A program made the translations under genes and the position numbers. DNA of 9,436 bases from BOG-908 sp964250925. GTDB lineage: Bacteria; Pseudomonadota; Alphaproteobacteria; Acetobacterales; Acetobacteraceae. The first letter of the stretch is position 1, and each line of letters opens with the position of its first letter. Location of the stretch: contig CAXUHU010000124.1 in NCBI GenBank assembly GCA_964250925.1, forward strand, positions 1-9,436, written 5' to 3'. Under the pieces are notes generated by a model. It had not been told where the DNA came from, did no database searches, and was given only the letters and a program-made list of their open reading frames with translations. Of the stretch, positions 1 through 9,264 are shown piece after piece.

Positions 1-321
1 CTCGCCGCGGCGCAACGCGGTCAGAGCCTCGCGTATCCGCCGCGCGTCGGCCGATGCACCAGGCGGGGCGCCGCGCGCCAAGTCGATTGCCAGGCGCAAC
101 GGCCAGGTCGCCCGCCACACGCTGCTGGACTGCAGCAGCGCTATGGTATGCCGCAGCCTGTGCACCGTAGCGCCTTGCGCACCGGCCCGCAGGCCCTGCA
201 CCGCCGCGCTTGCGGAAAGCTGCCGGTTCAGCCGGTCCAGCCGCTCGTTTTCTCGGCGCAGCCGGGCCATCTCGGCCTGGGCGGAGCGGGCGTAACCCCC
301 TGGCGGCGCGTCGTCGGGCAT
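1..321 (-). CDS. N-terminal part of a probable glycosyltransferase (runs off the window edge)
   Basis: An open minus-strand frame enters at the left edge and gives 107 residues from the ATG at 321-319, with no stop before base 1. Residues about 14-40 are rich in Arg, Glu and Leu in a heptad-like pattern (EMARLRRENERLDRLNRQL), consistent with a short coiled coil. Further on is LLQSSSVWRATWPLRLAID. It resembles the S-S-x-W-R-x-T-x-P-L-R motif that, from family knowledge, lies in N-terminal extensions of glycosyltransferases from surface-polysaccharide loci. The catalytic domain would lie outside the window, so the enzyme class is inference. The frame stays open upstream to a stop at 495-493, and GTG codons at 354, 390 and 429 are alternative starts; no convincing Shine-Dalgarno stands before any of them. 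The upstream extension would encode a tandem repeat (see 323-390). It diverges from the glycosyltransferase remnant at 421-805. Confidence 0.6.
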   Translation of the reverse strand, partial: MPDDAPPGGYARSAQAEMARLRRENERLDRLNRQLSASAAVQGLRAGAQGATVHRLRHTIALLQSSSVWRATWPLRLAIDLARGAPPGASADARRIREALTALRRGE

Positions 322-322
322 C

Positions 323-390
323 GGTTGCTGGTAGAATGCTGCGGCGCTCTGCACAAGCCGAGGTTGCTGGTAGAAACTGGCGCTCTGCAC
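323..390. repeat. Two-copy direct repeat between divergent genes, possibly coding
   Basis: Plus-strand copies at 323-354 and 362-390 share GGTTGCTGGTAGAA at one end and GGCGCTCTGCAC at the other. The middle differs: six bases TGCTGC in one copy, three bases ACT in the other. On the minus strand the copies are in frame with the gene at 321 and would encode VQSASFYQQP followed by VQSAAAFYQQP. The period, the 3-base length difference and the synonymous CCT/CCG change all fit a duplicated coding segment. The alternative is a duplicated control element between divergent genes: each copy holds GGTAGAA and the first holds TAGAAT, which resembles a -10 box preceded by TG. The sequence alone does not decide between these. 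Confidence 0.7.
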
Positions 391-420
391 GCGCCGCGAC
401 GATCGGCACTGGAGGGCCCG

Positions 421-805
421 TTGTCCCACGACGCCATGGACACCGCCGGGCGGACGACGCGGACGCTGACGCGAGCCGCGCTGCCTGATTGGCTACCCGC
501 GGCGCTGCTCCTGGCGCTCGCAGGCGTGTGGTTCGCCGTGCGCAGCGTGCACGGCATCCATTTCTGGACTGCCATGGGAGGCGGACTACGCCCGCGCCCC
601 TTGGTTCGGCCGTCGGCGCGACCTGTGTGCGAGGCTGGCCCACGAGCACCCGCCGGCCATCGTCTACCAGCCATGGTTTGTGTGGGACCGCTACCCACCC
701 CAGTCATTCATGCCCTGCCTGGCGCCCCTGCTCGCCAGCGACTACGTGGCCGACGCGATCGCCACCCTGTTCGTCCGCAGAGACCGCGCCGTCCTGGGCC
801 GCTGA
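421..805 (+). pseudogene. Remnant of a membrane glycosyltransferase (N- and C-terminus joined out of frame)
   Basis: A well-placed GGAGG (411-415) lies 5 bases before a TTG at 421; an in-frame ATG follows at 436. That frame encodes a basic N-terminus and then a membrane helix, PDWLPAALLLALAGVWFAV, ending near HGIHFWT at about base 570. Beyond this the frame turns into Arg/Pro-rich shadow. Coding character continues in the next frame, from GLPWEADYARAPWF near 566 to the TGA at 803-805, with RLAHEHPPAIVYQPWFVWD and a closing ATLFVRRD. From family knowledge such a tail resembles the soluble C-terminus of GT39-like membrane glycosyltransferases, which are usually several hundred residues long, whereas this composite is about 125. 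I infer an internal deletion plus frame change. The alternative is a small intact protein broken by one sequencing error near 565-580. The stop lies 5 bases from the convergent hpf stop codon. Confidence 0.5.
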
Positions 806-810
806 CCGGC

Positions 811-1404
811 TTACTGCCCAGGATCGATCCAGCCGATGTTCCCGTCGCTGCGCCGGTAGATGACGTTCAGTTCGCCCGTGGTGCTGTTGCGGAACATCAG
901 CACCGTCTGGTCGGCCAGGTCCATGCGCATCACCGCGTCGCCCACGCTCAGATGGGTGATCTCGGTCTGCGTCTCGGCGATCACTGTGGCGAAGGTGGGG
1001 CTGGTGGTCACGGCCGCTTCGGCCGCCACCGCGGCGGGCTCGGCGTCGGGCTCGGCGCGCAGCACGTAGGCGCGCGCGGTCTGCGAGCGTTCGCGCGAGG
1101 CCAGTGCGCGGTGGTGCTCGTTCACGCGCTTGCGGTAGCGGCGCAGGCGGGTGGCGATGTGCTCGGCGGCATCGTCGAAGGCGGTGTTGGCGTCGTTGGC
1201 CTCACCCTCGCCGCGCAGCGTCAGGCCGCGGCCGGCGTGCACGTTGATGTCGCAGGTGAAAAAGCTGCGGGCTCGGCCGAAGGTGACGTTGGCTTCCATC
1301 GCGTGATCGAAGTACTTCTGGGCGATCATGTCCAGGCTGGAAGCAACCCGCGTTCGCAGCGCATCCGACAGATCGACCTGTTTGCCCGAGACATTGATCT
1401 GCAT
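811..1404 (-). CDS. hpf: Ribosome hibernation promoting factor, long form
   Basis: The 197-residue protein matches long HPF, which binds the decoding region of the 30S subunit in slow growth and joins ribosomes into inactive 100S dimers. Residues 1 to about 95 form the ribosome-binding domain, from MQINVSGKQVDLSDALRTRV through VTFGRARSFFTCDINVHAGRG to the basic helix TRLRRYRKRV. An Ala/Glu-rich linker spans about 105-135. The C-terminal dimerisation domain runs from about 140 to the end (EITHLSVGDAVMRMDL, VLMFRNSTTGELNVIYRR, DGNIGWIDPG). Start choice: the ATG at 1404 begins the conserved N-terminus and has GGAAGG at 1421-1416, 11 bases upstream; the longer frame to 1509 would add an unrelated Arg-rich leader running into rpoN. 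The gene follows rpoN by 46 bases on the same strand, the usual alphaproteobacterial order. The ptsN that commonly comes next is absent. Confidence 0.95.
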   Translation of the reverse strand: MQINVSGKQVDLSDALRTRVASSLDMIAQKYFDHAMEANVTFGRARSFFTCDINVHAGRGLTLRGEGEANDANTAFDDAAEHIATRLRRYRKRVNEHHRALASRERSQTARAYVLRAEPDAEPAAVAAEAAVTTSPTFATVIAETQTEITHLSVGDAVMRMDLADQTVLMFRNSTTGELNVIYRRSDGNIGWIDPGQ

Positions 1405-1450
1405 GAGCAGCCCGCCCTTCCTGCCAGGTTCCCGATCGCGGGTCGGGCCG

Positions 1451-3065
1451 TCAGACGAGCGCGGCCTTTTCCCGTTTGCGCTGCACGGAACTTGGGATGC
1501 GCAACGCATCGCGGTATTTGGCCACCGTTCTGCGCGCGATGTCCACGCCCTCGCGTTTCAGGGTCGCCACGATGGCGTCGTCCGACAGCACGTCGTCCGC
1601 CGTCTCGGCGCCCACCATGGCGCGTATGCGGTGGCGCACGGCCTCGGCACTATGGCTTTGCCCGCCGGCGCCGGCGATCGCGGTGGTGAAGAAATATTTC
1701 AGCTCGAAGATGCCGCGCGGGGTGGCGATGAACTTGTTGGCGGTCACCCGGCTGACGGTGCTCTCGTGCAGGGTCACCTCGTCGGCGATGTCGCGCAGGA
1801 TCAGCGGGCGCAGGTGGCTGACGCCGTGGCGGAAGAAGCCGTCCTGCCGCCGCACGATTTCGCTGGCCACCTTCAGGATGGTTTGCGCGCGCTGGTGCAG
1901 GGATTTGACCAGCCAGTTCGCTGTGGCCAGCCGCTCGCTCAGGAACAGCTTGGCTTCCCGCTCGGCTCCCGATTTGGCTGAAACGCGGCTGACGCGGGCG
2001 TAGAACGCCTCGTTGACCAGCACGCGCGGCATGGTGTCCGGGTTCAGCTCCAGCAGCCAATCGCCGCCCGGGGCGACACGCATGAGCACGTCGGGGATCA
2101 CCGGCTGCAGCGAGGCTGCATCCCAGTTCGCCCCCGGCTTGGGGTCGAGCGCGCGTATCTCGGCCACCATCTCCTGAAGGTCCTCCCACTCGACCTCGCA
2201 GGCGGCCATCAGGGCGCGCATGTCGCGACGGCCCAGATCTTCCAAATGTTCCAGCAGGGCCACCATGCAGGGATCCAGCCGGTTGCGCTCCCGCAGCTGG
2301 GCGGCCAGGCATTCGGCCAGGCTGCGGGCAAACATGCCGACGGGATCAAACGCCATCATCCGCGCGCGCACCGCCTCCACATGCTCCAGCGCTACGCCCA
2401 GGGCGGCAGCGACGGCGGGGGGGGGGGGGCGGGCGGCCGCGGCCCCCCCCGGCGGCCGGGGGCCCCGCGGGGNNNNNNNNNNGACCGCGTGCTGGGCGCG
2501 GTGGCAGGGTGCCGCCCGGGGCGGGGGCGGGCGGGCCCCCGCCCGGCCCGGACGGTTCGAGCAGGGCGATCAGGTGCGCACCGATCAGGCGGTCAGAACG
2601 GTCGGGGAAGCTGAGGCGTAGCTGCTCGCCCAGGTGGTCGCGCAACGACAGTCGCGTCTCCAGCGTCTCTTCCAGGCCGCGCTCGTCGCTCTCGAAGCTT
2701 TGCGAGCCGCCGCTGCCCGACAGCGTGGTGGGCATCGTCAGGCCATCAGCAGGGCCCATCGCCTCATAGCCGTCGAACTCGTGGTCCAGCGGACTTTCGC
2801 CGGCCTCCGGCATGGTGGGGGCCGACACCATCTCGGCACTGTCCGCTCCCTCGGTCGGTCGGTCCGGCTGGCCGTCCGCAGGCCGTTCGCCGACCAGCTC
2901 GGGACGCTCGTCACGGTCCAGCAGCGGGTTGCGCTCCAGCTCCTCCTCGATGAAGGCGGCCACTTCCAGGTTGGAAAACTGCAGCAGCTTGATGGCCTGA
3001 CGCAGCTGGGGCGTCATCACCAGGGATTGCGACTGCCGGAACTCTAGGCGGGGACCCATTGACAT
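1451..3065 (-). CDS. rpoN: RNA polymerase sigma-54 factor, interrupted by an assembly gap
   Basis: Sigma-54 directs RNA polymerase to -24/-12 promoters and needs an AAA+ activator to open them. The first part (3065 down to about 2547, 173 residues) has the activator-interacting region FRQSQSLVMTPQLRQAIKLL, a dispensable-looking acidic region (about 51-125), and the start of the core-binding domain ending LIALLEPSG. The second part (about 2416 down to 1451) resumes with VAAALGVALEHVEAV, then FDPVGMFARSLAECLAAQL, the DNA-binding region TLHESTVSRVTANKFIATP, and the RpoN box ARRTVAKYR at 1537-1511. The halves are in different frames and separated by about 130 bases of G/C-rich filler with ten Ns, where I would expect only about ten residues. 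I read this as an assembly fault in a functional gene, not a pseudogene. The second Met, at 3059, is an alternative start; no clear Shine-Dalgarno is visible. It lies 49 bases after the secreted-protein gene and 46 before hpf. Confidence 0.92.
2413..2547. other. Assembly gap with low-quality G/C-only flanks
   Basis: Positions 2473-2482 are N. Bases 2413-2472 contain no A or T and include a run of 13 G (2417-2429) and a run of 8 C (2443-2450); 2483-2547 is also almost entirely G/C. Reliable rpoN coding stops at about 2547 on one side and resumes at about 2414 on the other, in another frame. Nothing here encodes a recognisable sigma-54 segment. The likeliest cause is low-quality read ends around a scaffold join. 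Confidence 0.9.
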
Positions 3066-3114
3066 GCTGGGTGAGTCTTAGCGCGAAAACGATGACGGGA
3101 AAGCTAAATAGGGC

Positions 3115-3612
3115 CTATTTTGCCGGGATCTGCTTGCCCAGCTCCTGGGTGACCAGGAAGGCGATGCCGCGGGCATAGGCCTCGTCGGTATCGCCGCGTA
3201 TCTGGCCCTCCACATGGGCCACGTATTTCATCGATTGCAGGTCGGCAACCCAGAGCGTCATCAGCGTGATCAGCGTGCTCACCTTGTGCACGCTCGGCAG
3301 CACCTCCAGCGCGGCCCCGGCGCGGCGGGCGACCGCGGCCCAGCACTGGCCGCATTCGTCCGGGCGCTGGAGACCGGCGATCTCCTTCGCGTATGGAGCC
3401 AGATCGACGGGGGCGTAGTGGCCGGTGTCGCGCAGCGCCCTGGCAAGCAGGTTCGTGGCGGCCGAGATGCGGTCCTGGCCGATCTTGGCGTCCTCTCCAC
3501 TGGTGTCGAATATCTCGAACGGAAACACGGCGATCTTGGCCGGCTCGTCGGCCGCGGCAGCGCGGGCCAGCAGGCATAGCAGCGCCGCCGCTGCGGCTTT
3601 CGTCAGTGACAC
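3115..3612 (-). CDS. Secreted protein of the DUF3280/DUF2380 type
   Basis: The 165-residue product begins with a signal peptide: Lys5, then an Ala/Leu-rich core, with probable cleavage after Ala21 in ARAAAA-DEP. The mature part starts KIAVFPFEIFDTSGED, then a helix and VDLAPYAKEIAGL, a CGQC pair (Cys87 and Cys90), and VHKVSTLITLMTLWV followed by a conserved-looking ending (GDTDEAYARGIAFLVTQEL). This pattern resembles from memory the DUF3280/DUF2380 family of exported proteins, whose function is unknown. The two cysteines could form a disulfide in the periplasm. The start is GTG at 3612-3610, with a strong GGGAGG (3626-3621) 8 bases upstream. It lies 49 bases before rpoN on the same strand, so read-through into rpoN is possible, and it diverges from vapB across 66 bases. 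Family assignment is moderate; the export prediction is firmer. Confidence 0.75.
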   Translation of the reverse strand: MSLTKAAAAALLCLLARAAAADEPAKIAVFPFEIFDTSGEDAKIGQDRISAATNLLARALRDTGHYAPVDLAPYAKEIAGLQRPDECGQCWAAVARRAGAALEVLPSVHKVSTLITLMTLWVADLQSMKYVAHVEGQIRGDTDEAYARGIAFLVTQELGKQIPAK

Positions 3613-3630
3613 GAAGGCTTCCTCCCTGTA

Positions 3631-3658
3631 TTCTACCGCTTACGGCAAAGCTTCTACC
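3631..3658. promoter_or_regulatory. Candidate operator: TTCTACC repeated 21 bases apart
   Basis: TTCTACC occurs at 3631-3637 and 3652-3658, with the palindrome AAGCTT (3649-3654) overlapping the second copy. The 21-base spacing is about two helical turns. It lies in the 66-base divergent gap between vapB and the secreted-protein gene, where an autoregulating VapBC complex would bind. From the minus strand the first copy reads GGTAGAAT, which also contains a -10-like TAGAAT. The role is inference from position and symmetry only. Confidence 0.3.
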
Positions 3659-3678
3659 TTGCGGGCGTTGCGACTTGG

Positions 3679-3936
3679 ATGGCGAACCAGCTTAACATCA
3701 AGAGCGAGGACGGCTATCGGCTGGCAACCGAGCTTTCGGCCTTGACCGGCGAAAGCCTCACGACGGCGGTGACCGGGGCGCTGCGCGAGCGTCTGGAGCG
3801 CGAGCAGCGGTCTCGCGACCGCAATGCCAAACTTGCCCGCCTAGCCGCGCTAGCCGCCGACATACGTGCCAGCCTGCGCCTGCCGGAGGGCAGCACGCAC
3901 AGCTTCCTGTATGACGATACCGGCCGGCCGCGATGA
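3679..3936 (+). CDS. vapB: Type II antitoxin, VapB family (Rv0623-like)
   Basis: The 85-residue protein would bind and neutralise the VapC ribonuclease encoded next to it and repress its own promoter with VapC as co-repressor. Residues 1-40 (NIKSEDGYRLATELSALTGE, then SLTTAVTGALRERLER) fit the small DNA-binding, dimerising domain of the PSK/Rv0623-type antitoxins. A basic helix follows (residues about 41-65). The ending LPEGSTHSFLYDDTGRPR corresponds to the family's toxin-binding tail, usually an LYDE-G-LP-like sequence. The ATG at 3679 opens the conserved N-terminus; no good Shine-Dalgarno precedes it. The stop overlaps the vapC start in ATGA, typical of translationally coupled pairs. The divergent gap upstream holds a candidate operator. 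Confidence 0.9.
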   Translation: MANQLNIKSEDGYRLATELSALTGESLTTAVTGALRERLEREQRSRDRNAKLARLAALAADIRASLRLPEGSTHSFLYDDTGRPR

Positions 3937-4331
3937 TCGTGGATACCTCCGCCATTCTCTGCGTGCTGACGGGCGGGTCGCAGGCCCCGCGCGTCCTGGA
4001 AGCCATCGTGGATTCACCCGCGCCTCGCATCTCGGCCGCCAACTGGTTCGAGGTGGCGATGATCGTAGAGGAGCGCGGCGGCCGCCTGGCCAGCCTACGC
4101 CTGGACGAATTTTTCCGCACCGCCGGCCTCGAGCTGGCACCGGTGACGGTGGAGCAGGTGGCAGCCGCCCGCAACGCCTGGCGGTACTTCGGTCGGCACA
4201 AGCATTCCGCCCGGCTGGATTTTGGCGATTGCTTCGCCTACGCGCTGGCCAAGACCACCGGCGAGAAGCTGCTGTTCACCGGCGACGATTTCACCCGCAC
4301 CGATATCGAGCCGGCCTTGAAGGACCACTGA
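3933..4331 (+). CDS. vapC: VapC family PIN-domain toxin ribonuclease
   Basis: The 132-residue protein is a complete PIN-domain RNase; VapC toxins with known targets cut tRNA or rRNA and so halt translation. The expected acidic metal-binding residues are visible: Asp4 in MIVDTSAI, Glu40 in SAANWFEV, Asp99 in RLDFGDCFAYALAK, and Asp118 in LLFTGDDF. The C-terminus TDIEPALKDH is also typical. Nothing suggests inactivation. The start overlaps the vapB stop by 4 bases, and the stop (4329-4331) is only 4 bases before the glyS ATG. The likely glyS ribosome binding site, AAGGA at 4319-4323, therefore lies inside the last codons of vapC. The RNA target cannot be told from the sequence. Confidence 0.93.
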   Translation: MIVDTSAILCVLTGGSQAPRVLEAIVDSPAPRISAANWFEVAMIVEERGGRLASLRLDEFFRTAGLELAPVTVEQVAAARNAWRYFGRHKHSARLDFGDCFAYALAKTTGEKLLFTGDDFTRTDIEPALKDH

Positions 4332-4335
4332 GACG

Positions 4336-6384
4336 ATGCCGGCCCTGTTCATCGAGCTGTTCAGCGAGGAGATCCCCGCGCGCATGCAGGCCCAGGCCGG
4401 CGCCGCCCGGCGGCGCCGTGTGGCCGACGCGGTGGCGCTGCTCCGCCCGCGGGGTGCGCGCGGGGTCTACGGGCCGCGCCGGATCGCGATGGCCGCCGAC
4501 ATCGCCGACCGCGTTGTCGGCGTCTGCGCTGTGGAGCGTGGGCCGCGGACGAGCGCCCCGGAGCAGGCGCTTGCCGGCTTCATGCGCAAGCACGGTGCTA
4601 CAAAGGAGGACCTGCGGCAGGAAGGGGATTTCTGGGTGTTGGACCGGACCAGCCCCACCGTGGATGCATCGACCCTGATCGCCGGCGCGATGCCCGGACT
4701 GCTGCGCCGCTTCGCTTGGCCGAAATCCATGCGCTGGGGCGGCACCAGCGCGTTCACCTGGATACGCCCGCTCCGCCGCATCGTCTGCCTGCTGGACAGC
4801 GCGGTGGTGCCGTTCAGCCTAGCCACGGAAGGCGATGACGGGCACGGGCTCGCGTCGGGCAACTTGACCGAGGGTCACCGCCTGCACGGGCCAGGCGCCT
4901 TCGCCGTCAACGGTTTGGATGACTGGAGGGACACGCTGTTCGAGCACCGGGTGATGGTCGGTGCGAGGGCGCGTGCGGGCGCCATCTGGCAGGGCTTGGG
5001 CCGACGCGCATCCGAGAAGGGCGTGTCGGTCGTGGAAGACGCCGGCCTTCTGGAGGAGATTGCCGGCTTGGTGGAATGGCCGGTGCCGTTGCTGGGGCGC
5101 ATCGACGACGCGTTCATGGACCTGCCGCCTGAGGTGATGCAGGTCTCGATGCGGGTGAACCAGCGCTACTTCGCCACCCGCACCGCGGACGACGCGCCAG
5201 CGCCCTGGTTCGCCTTTGCCGCCAACCTGGAGGCGCCGGACGCCGGGGCTGCGATCGTGGCGGGCAACGAGCGCGTGCTGCGCGCGCGGTTTTCGGACGC
5301 GCGGCATTTCTGGGACCTGGACCGCCGCACGACGCTTGCCGACCGCGTGGCGGCGTTGGACCGCGTGGCATTCCAGGCGGAACTCGGAAGCCAAGGGGCG
5401 CGTGCGCAGCGGCTGGTCCGGTTGGCTGGGGTGATCGCACCGCTGATAGGCGGTAGCGCGGCTTTGGCTGAGCGTGCCGCGCTGCTGGCCAAGGCAGATT
5501 TGACGACCGGGATGGTTGGCGAATTCCCTGAGTTGCAGGGCGTTATGGGGGGCTACTACGCGCAGCATGACGGCGAGGACGTGCGCGTGGCGGACGCGGT
5601 GCGGGAGCACTACACGCCAAGGGGGGCAAGCGACGGCGTGCCATCGCAACCAGTCTCCATCGCCGTCGCGTTGGCCGACAAGATCGACCAGTTGGCGGCA
5701 TTCTTCGCGATCGGCCAAAAGCCCACCGGCTCTGGCGACCCCTATGCCTTGCGCCGTGCGGCGCAGGGCATCGTGCGCATCATCCGCGAGAACCGCCTGC
5801 GCCTGCCGTTGCGAACGCCCCTGCTGGAAGCAGCGAGGAGCTTTCATGACGACCCGAACGCGCCAGCAGAAGTCGTGCTCGCCTTCATTGTCGAGCGGCT
5901 TCGCATACAGGTCAAGAACGACGGCGGCCGCCACGATGTGCTGGCCATGATCTTTGCAAGCGATGATGACGACCTGACGCGCTCCCTGACGCGCATGGAG
6001 GCTATTCTGCCGTTCCTGAAGACCGACGACGGCGCGAATCTGCTTGCGGCGTACAGGCGTGCCGCCAACATAACGCGTATCGAAGATCGCAAGGACGGCC
6101 CGCATGACGGCCTCGCCGATGCGGCCATGCTCGACGATGACGCAGAGCGCACGCTCTACGATGCGCTGCGGGCAACGGATCGGGCCGACGCCCTTTTGCA
6201 CGAAGAACGTTTTGCCGAGGCGATGGGCGCTCTGGCCCAGTTGCGTGCCCCAATCGACCAATTCTTTGAGCGCGTGACGGTCAACGTGGCTGACGACGCC
6301 CTACGCCGCAACCGCCTGCGGTTGCTGAACGGTTTTCGCGCATCGGTCGATCGTGTGGCCGATTTCTCCCTTTTGGAAGGCTAG
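4336..6384 (+). CDS. glyS: Glycyl-tRNA synthetase beta subunit
   Basis: This 682-residue protein is the beta subunit of the bacterial alpha2beta2 glycyl-tRNA synthetase. It binds tRNA-Gly, while the alpha subunit (GlyQ) carries the aminoacylation site. The N-terminus ALFIELFSEEIPARMQAQ is the family's opening. Further hallmarks are PKSMRWG, the block KADLTTGMVGEFPELQGVMG (about 386-405), SGDPYALRRAAQGIVRIIRE (about 466-485), and the C-terminal anticodon-binding end with VADDALRRNRLRLLNGF (about 650-666) and ADFSLLEG. Length is close to the usual 690 or so residues and there is no frame break. It starts 4 bases after vapC and ends 4 bases before ppdK. The gene uses more TTG, AGG, CGA and other A/T-containing codons than ppdK does. 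The glyQ partner is not in the window. Confidence 0.97.
   Translation: MPALFIELFSEEIPARMQAQAGAARRRRVADAVALLRPRGARGVYGPRRIAMAADIADRVVGVCAVERGPRTSAPEQALAGFMRKHGATKEDLRQEGDFWVLDRTSPTVDASTLIAGAMPGLLRRFAWPKSMRWGGTSAFTWIRPLRRIVCLLDSAVVPFSLATEGDDGHGLASGNLTEGHRLHGPGAFAVNGLDDWRDTLFEHRVMVGARARAGAIWQGLGRRASEKGVSVVEDAGLLEEIAGLVEWPVPLLGRIDDAFMDLPPEVMQVSMRVNQRYFATRTADDAPAPWFAFAANLEAPDAGAAIVAGNERVLRARFSDARHFWDLDRRTTLADRVAALDRVAFQAELGSQGARAQRLVRLAGVIAPLIGGSAALAERAALLAKADLTTGMVGEFPELQGVMGGYYAQHDGEDVRVADAVREHYTPRGASDGVPSQPVSIAVALADKIDQLAAFFAIGQKPTGSGDPYALRRAAQGIVRIIRENRLRLPLRTPLLEAARSFHDDPNAPAEVVLAFIVERLRIQVKNDGGRHDVLAMIFASDDDDLTRSLTRMEAILPFLKTDDGANLLAAYRRAANITRIEDRKDGPHDGLADAAMLDDDAERTLYDALRATDRADALLHEERFAEAMGALAQLRAPIDQFFERVTVNVADDALRRNRLRLLNGFRASVDRVADFSLLEG
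6375..6380 (+). promoter_or_regulatory. Ribosome binding site deciding the ppdK start
   Basis: GGAAGG lies 8 bases before the ATG at 6389, inside the last codons of glyS. It supports 6389 as the start, against the longer open frame from 6353, which would overlap glyS and add 12 residues unlike the family. Confidence 0.75.
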
Positions 6385-6388
6385 CATC

Positions 6389-9106
<2,718 letters not shown>

Positions 9107-9155
9107 TCGGCCCGCCTGGGTGACCGGCCAGGTTTGGTGGAACGATCACGCTTGA

Positions 9156-9185
9156 GTAGGGCGGAATGCTCTTTGGCACTCCGCC
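9156..9185. repeat. REP-like palindrome with GTAGGGCGG core
   Basis: GTAGGGCGGA (9156-9165) leads into a hairpin: GGCGGA (9160-9165) pairs with TCCGCC (9180-9185) and TGC (9167-9169) with GCA (9176-9178), with one A/C mismatch and a 6-base loop. No T run follows. The form resembles, from memory, interspersed GTAGGGCGGA...TCCGCC elements common between proteobacterial genes. A second GTAGGGCGG is at 9366-9374. Confidence 0.5.
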
Positions 9186-9206
9186 AAACACGCGGTCTTC
9201 ATGGTT

Positions 9207-9235
9207 AAGGGCAGCGTTGTCTCAGCGCTGCCCTT
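9207..9235 (+). terminator. Strong hairpin after ppdK, probable terminator
   Basis: AAGGGCAGCG (9207-9216) and CGCTGCCCTT (9226-9235) form a perfect 10-pair stem with a 9-base loop, about 100 bases after the ppdK stop. There is no clear T tract, so termination may be inefficient or the hairpin may mainly protect the 3' end. Being symmetric, it could also serve the minus-strand small ORF that ends at 9265. Confidence 0.6.
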
Positions 9236-9264
9236 CAGATTGGCGCCGTGCGAACCGCGCCCAC

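Noticed and set aside
148..1689. Long plus-strand open frame of 513 codons
   Set aside because: It crosses the minus-strand gene at the left edge, all of hpf and the end of rpoN, and reads as Arg/Ala/Gly-rich shadow. Only its part near 421-570 is coding, as the start of the glycosyltransferase remnant.
2417..2429. Run of 13 G as a natural G-quadruplex or slippery site in rpoN
   Set aside because: It adjoins Ns and implausible G/C-only filler, so an assembly error is the simpler reading.
3106..3120. AAATAG-GGC-CTATTT inverted repeat at the stop of the secreted-protein gene
   Set aside because: A six-base A/T-rich stem is too weak for a terminator, and a chance origin is likely.
3630..3635. 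TAGAAT as the promoter of the secreted-protein gene (minus strand)
   Set aside because: It lies so close to the GGGAGG that transcription would begin within the ribosome binding site, and no -35 is visible.
4819..6261. 480-codon frame antisense to glyS
   Set aside because: A by-product of G/C-biased third positions in glyS; the product has no coherent motifs.
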